Assembly: GCA_958450365.1 (NCBI GenBank)
Contig: CAUEEP010000917.1
Location: forward strand, 892,001 to 956,000
DNA length: 64,000 bases
Direction of reading: 5' to 3'
Source of the DNA: Mesorhabditis belari
Lineage: Eukaryota > Nematoda > Chromadorea > Rhabditida > Rhabditidae
Part shown: piece after piece, positions 61,001 to 64,000 of the stretch
Layout: every line of letters starts with the position of its first letter
Position numbering within the stretch: position 1 is the stretch's first letter
Notes under the pieces: model-generated
What the model saw: only the letters and a program-made list of their open reading frames with translations
What the model was told of the DNA's origin: nothing
Databases searched by the model: none
Program-made: the position numbers and the translations under genes

Positions 61001-63023
61001 CTCAATCCGGAAACGGATAGAGCTGTCGAGCGAATGGAGGCTGTACTTGTTGGTGAGTTTTTCTAGGATACCTTTTTAATCTTTTTGCTTTTCAGCGCTC
61101 GTTGACGCCGAGATTATGGACTACGAGTATTTCGTCTTTGGCTTTCTCTTCCCTGCAAGCTCATCTGGGTTTGTCCGTTGGCCCTTTTCCACTGGAACTC
61201 TTCATTTTAGACCGCTTGCCTATCGCAAATTGGCTCTGGACGTCATATTTTTGATGGTGTCCAGCAAAGGTGTGAGGTTCAACTTTGCGGGTGGTAAATT
61301 TGCAATTTCAGTGATAAAGCATTTTAATTTGTAGATGAGAAATCGGGTGGATCGATCCCATGGTCGAAATGTGTGACGACTACTCTGGATCTTTATGCTG
61401 CGCCAAACCCAGCTGCAGCAACCGCTGGACAACGATATCCGTTTTTGAGTGGGTTCCCTTGGTACTTGGGAACCTGGGGGCGTAGACTCACTGGCTGTAG
61501 TTCTAAAGCTAACGCTGGGAAAACGATTGCATTTCAAATTTATTTTCTTCAGAGAAACTTCTACACCAGCTTGATGTTCGAGGAGCTTTGGGTGCAAAAG
61601 TTGAAGATGTCATCGCGATCGTGAAATATCTTCGCGAAAAGAACGCCACAAAAGCTTGGGTCTACATTTTGGGCAAAGACTTGATGAAGGAAACAATCGG
61701 AAAACATGCAGAAGATCAGGTGAAGCTTTTTGGACTTGAAAGTTGATCAACGATTTTTTAGCTGCCATGGAAAGAGTTGAAAGAAGAGGAATTCGATGAA
61801 ATATTTACTCTTGTCGGTGCATGGCCGGATAACACTGGAATGACGTTGTTGAAGCAAATTATGGAAGGTTTGTAGTAGATTTTGATTGCTTTCGTAATGA
61901 AACTTTCTAGTTCAAAGCCATTTGGACCATTCCGCACAATTGCTGGCACATCTCAAGGCGTGGATTGATGAGAATCGTGGAAAGTTCAAGCCTGGAGACG
62001 CAAGGATCTTCCATCTTGACGTGTACATGAAAGAGGTAAACTTTGGAGTAATTTAAGCAGTGATATGGGACTAACTAGATTTGTTATCAGATTGGTTTAG
62101 GTTGAAAGATTATAAATTAAGATATGTTCTTTTTAGGAGACGTTTGTTCCAGTGCAACCGAAGCCTGAAGCATCGCCACAAAAGATCCTGGAAATTGCAC
62201 AAGTTGATGTGAAAGAAGAAGAGACCGAAGAAATGCCGACCAACAACCCAAGTGCTGAAGTCGACGATGGAAACAAGACGGAGCAGCAAATCGCCACCAA
62301 GCCGACAAACAGTGCTGAAGAAATGACGGTGAGGAGCGAGGAAAGCATTCAAATGGACAACACACAACAGACGGGCGAAGATGGAAATGTAGAGGAAACA
62401 GATGGCGAAAAGGAGAGCGGCCACGTGGAGGAATACGAGGAGGATGAACTGATCGAGGCACCAAGAGGAGGAGGCTATCATTATGAAAGCGGGTTCAGTT
62501 TCGGTTCACCACCAAACTCTGCCTCTACTTCTAACAGGTTATAAAAGTTTTGTTGAGATTTTACATGTTTTATTGTACCTTAGAGCTCCATCGATCACTC
62601 TTACCAACGAGCCGCCAACGAAAATCGACTCGACTCTCAATTTCTCCCAAGACAAGCCATCTTCTGCTGCGGGAAATGCGGTAAATTTCGAGAAACTTTC
62701 CAAGCTTTTACATTGCTTTTAGAAGGAACCACCAGCGGGTGGGCGAAATGACAACTATGGTTGCGTGCTGGCGCCGGTTTTGAGTGTAATTTTGCCGTTT
62801 TTTTTCTAAAGATTTGTCAATTTTAGGATTCTGATATTGCTTGGGAAATGGCTCCCTCGAGAAATTTCAGCAGACGTGTGGAGAAAAGCTCGCAGAACGG
62901 CCGCAAGAGCAAGTCTCAGGTAAAGGAGATTGCCTTTTGGAGATTTAATAAAGTTAAATTTAGAGCTCAAAGCGTTCTCATCACGCCAACAAACCCAATA
63001 ACAAGAAGAAAGAGGGAAAATGA
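58006..63023 (+). CDS. unidentified 959-residue protein with RG-rich N-terminus
   Basis: About 20 exons in phase (58006-58236, 59013-59064, 59106-59194, 59239-59358, 59790-60209, 60279-60403, 60443-60575, 60620-60718, 60759-60866, 60908-61052, 61096-61269, 61335-61448, 61553-61719, 61762-61867, 61911-62035, 62137-62537, 62584-62680, 62723-62785, 62827-62919, 62964-63023). The start has Arg/Gly/Asp-rich repeats (RRGGGNRRRGDGQRRGGKER). A charged 9-residue repeat (KKDDEPKAQ/KKDDETKEQ, about five copies) interrupts a helical body (FNKACSELSDFASLGTFIDD, HFNLMLVPWETVLENCIRGV) that could be HEAT/ARM-like. The C-terminus is acidic then basic (SSKRSHHANKPNNKKKEGK). I do not recognise a family. The RG-rich start suggests RNA binding. 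The 42-base stretch 61156-61197 may be an optional intron in frame. Confidence 0.75.
58333..58713. mobile_element. 381-base inverted-repeat element inside an intron
   Basis: Ends AGGTGCTAGCAAAAGCGCC (58333) and GGCGATTTTGCTAGCACCT (58695-58713) are inverted with one mismatch; further pairing is seen at CCAAATTTG. It lies in the first intron of the unidentified gene. It contains an exon-like open stretch (58415-58489, FFLVDDVRYFTAFIGSEDG) with an acceptor and a donor. Confidence 0.7.
58799..58852. repeat. 54-base direct repeat, also at 59560-59614
   Basis: CTAGTGTTACTGTGTTTAGT... TTTTGCCTCAAAATTTTC occurs in two introns of the same gene with about 6 differences; sequence just upstream is also weakly similar. 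A remnant of a duplicated or transposed segment. Confidence 0.75.
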
Positions 63024-63512
63024 ACGGGATGTTTTGGAATGTTTTTTTTTATTTCTTCTCTAAGACGAAAATGTTCTCATGTTATTTATTTGCACTAATC
63101 ATTGTTATTTACACTTGTTGTTAGAAATTTTTGTTTGGTAATCTCTTTTGGTGTTTCGTTTTTCTTTGGGTATTTACGTATGGGTGTTCAATAAAAGTTC
63201 CATTTGTCGCGTTTGAGGTGTGAAGAAGTTAAGGTATGTAATATCTAGAATTATCTATTTAATATGCTACTAGATAAAGTATTGGGGTAGAGATGGCTTG
63301 CTTTCGTTGTTGGAATAAAGGTTGCTTGGTTTGTATATTCATGTGGTATTTCTAGAGTAAAATATTGGTCCCAGTCGGTTGTTCGAATGTAAAAGTGTGA
63401 TTTTGACAGTAGCTTTTCTATGTGATGAAGTCATAAAGGTTAACCCCTTTTTGAATCCCTTAGAATACAAGCAATTCCCAAGTCTGAACGATTTATACGA
63501 AACAAAAATTCG
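63024..63512. other. convergent 3' intergenic region
   Basis: Contains AATAAA at 63190-63195 for the plus-strand gene and the 3' flank of the minus-strand acyl-CoA synthetase. Nothing else seen. Confidence 0.6.
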
Positions 63513-64000
63513 CTAAAGCTTTGATTTGCTGTTTGTCTCTTGTAGATATAGCTCTTTTAACTTTCTCCTCAACATTTTCCCGGATGGGGTTCGTGGAATC
63601 GCATCGATGAAAGTGATCCCGCCGTCCAAACGTTTATAGCGGGCAACGCGCTCTGAAGGAAATATGGGTTACTGTAGTTTTGTAAGTCAGGTAATCAGTG
63701 AAAAAACCTACCATTGACGTATCGATGAATCTCCTCTTCGGTCGGGTGATTGCCGCGACGAACGATAAATGCCCGGGGGACCTGGACGGGAAAAATGATA
63801 TCAGATATCTTTATTCACCTCTCCATTCCTCTCATCGGGAATCCCAGTGACCGCACAATCCAAAACGCCATCGATGCCCAGTATGAGATCCTCCAGTTCG
63901 GCTGGGGCCACCTGAATGGGTTACGGTAGAAAATGTGACTACCGTATTGATATATCAAAACCATAGTATCAATCAGTTACAGTACCCGAATGCTCATTTC
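63513..64000 (-). CDS. acyl-CoA synthetase / 4-coumarate-CoA ligase-like, C-terminal part
   Basis: Four exons on the complement (63986-64000 partial, 63819-63911, 63712-63781, 63513-63652) in phase; the gene continues past the window. The AMP-binding C-terminal domain is clear: [38 protein letters not shown], the hinge region, and [17 protein letters not shown] with the catalytic lysine of PxxxSGKxLRR. The last three residues are Ser-Lys-Leu before TAG, a canonical type 1 peroxisomal targeting signal. The family activates acids via an acyl-AMP intermediate (plant 4CL, firefly luciferase, worm acs genes). The substrate cannot be told from this part. Confidence 0.93.

Noticed and set aside
62110..62481. 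Minus frames with apparent transmembrane segments
   Set aside because: Antisense of the acidic exon 62137-62537 of the unidentified gene; Glu/Asp codons reverse into hydrophobic ones.

Overview
The window reads as nuclear DNA of a rhabditid-type nematode. The evidence is very small introns (often 40-60 nt) with tttag/tttcag acceptors, a multi-exon serpentine receptor, and clear relatives of worm genes (mel-11, pam-1, an SLC6 transporter, a GYF-domain gene). All gene models were built by hand from both strands; nearly every exon junction was checked for splice phase.

Left part (1-28 kb) is repeat-rich and gene-poor. A LicD/fukutin-like type II membrane protein lies on the minus strand (1982-5024), a serpentine GPCR on plus (7700-11525), and an SLC6 transporter on plus (20863-25188). 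Introns and intergenic DNA carry many unrelated minisatellites, an 800-base CAAT/CAAAT array, dispersed repeats with several copies, and at least four inverted-repeat elements, two of them nested in a third (13.4-15.0 kb).

Right part (28-64 kb) is compact. On minus, SCO1 (30794-32952) and TFIIF alpha/RAP74 (28160-30573) lie 220 bases apart and look like an operon. On plus follow a GYF-domain protein (33551-35726), puromycin-sensitive aminopeptidase (to 40206), the myosin phosphatase targeting subunit mel-11/MYPT (42726-51198), an RRM protein with winged-helix repeats that resemble LOTUS domains (54642-57353), and a 959-residue protein I could not identify (58006-63023). The 3' end of a peroxisomal acyl-CoA synthetase ending in SKL lies on minus at the right edge. 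A decayed Mutator-like transposase (53071-53930) and a Psq/Brinker-type DNA-binding relic (inside a SCO1 intron) are present.

Most notable: the RRM plus LOTUS-like protein; a splice-compatible open frame running from the GYF gene into the aminopeptidase; an AA instead of AG acceptor in the aminopeptidase; an 87-base repeat array whose indels restore the reading frame; and nested transposable elements. No tRNA, rRNA or CRISPR was seen.
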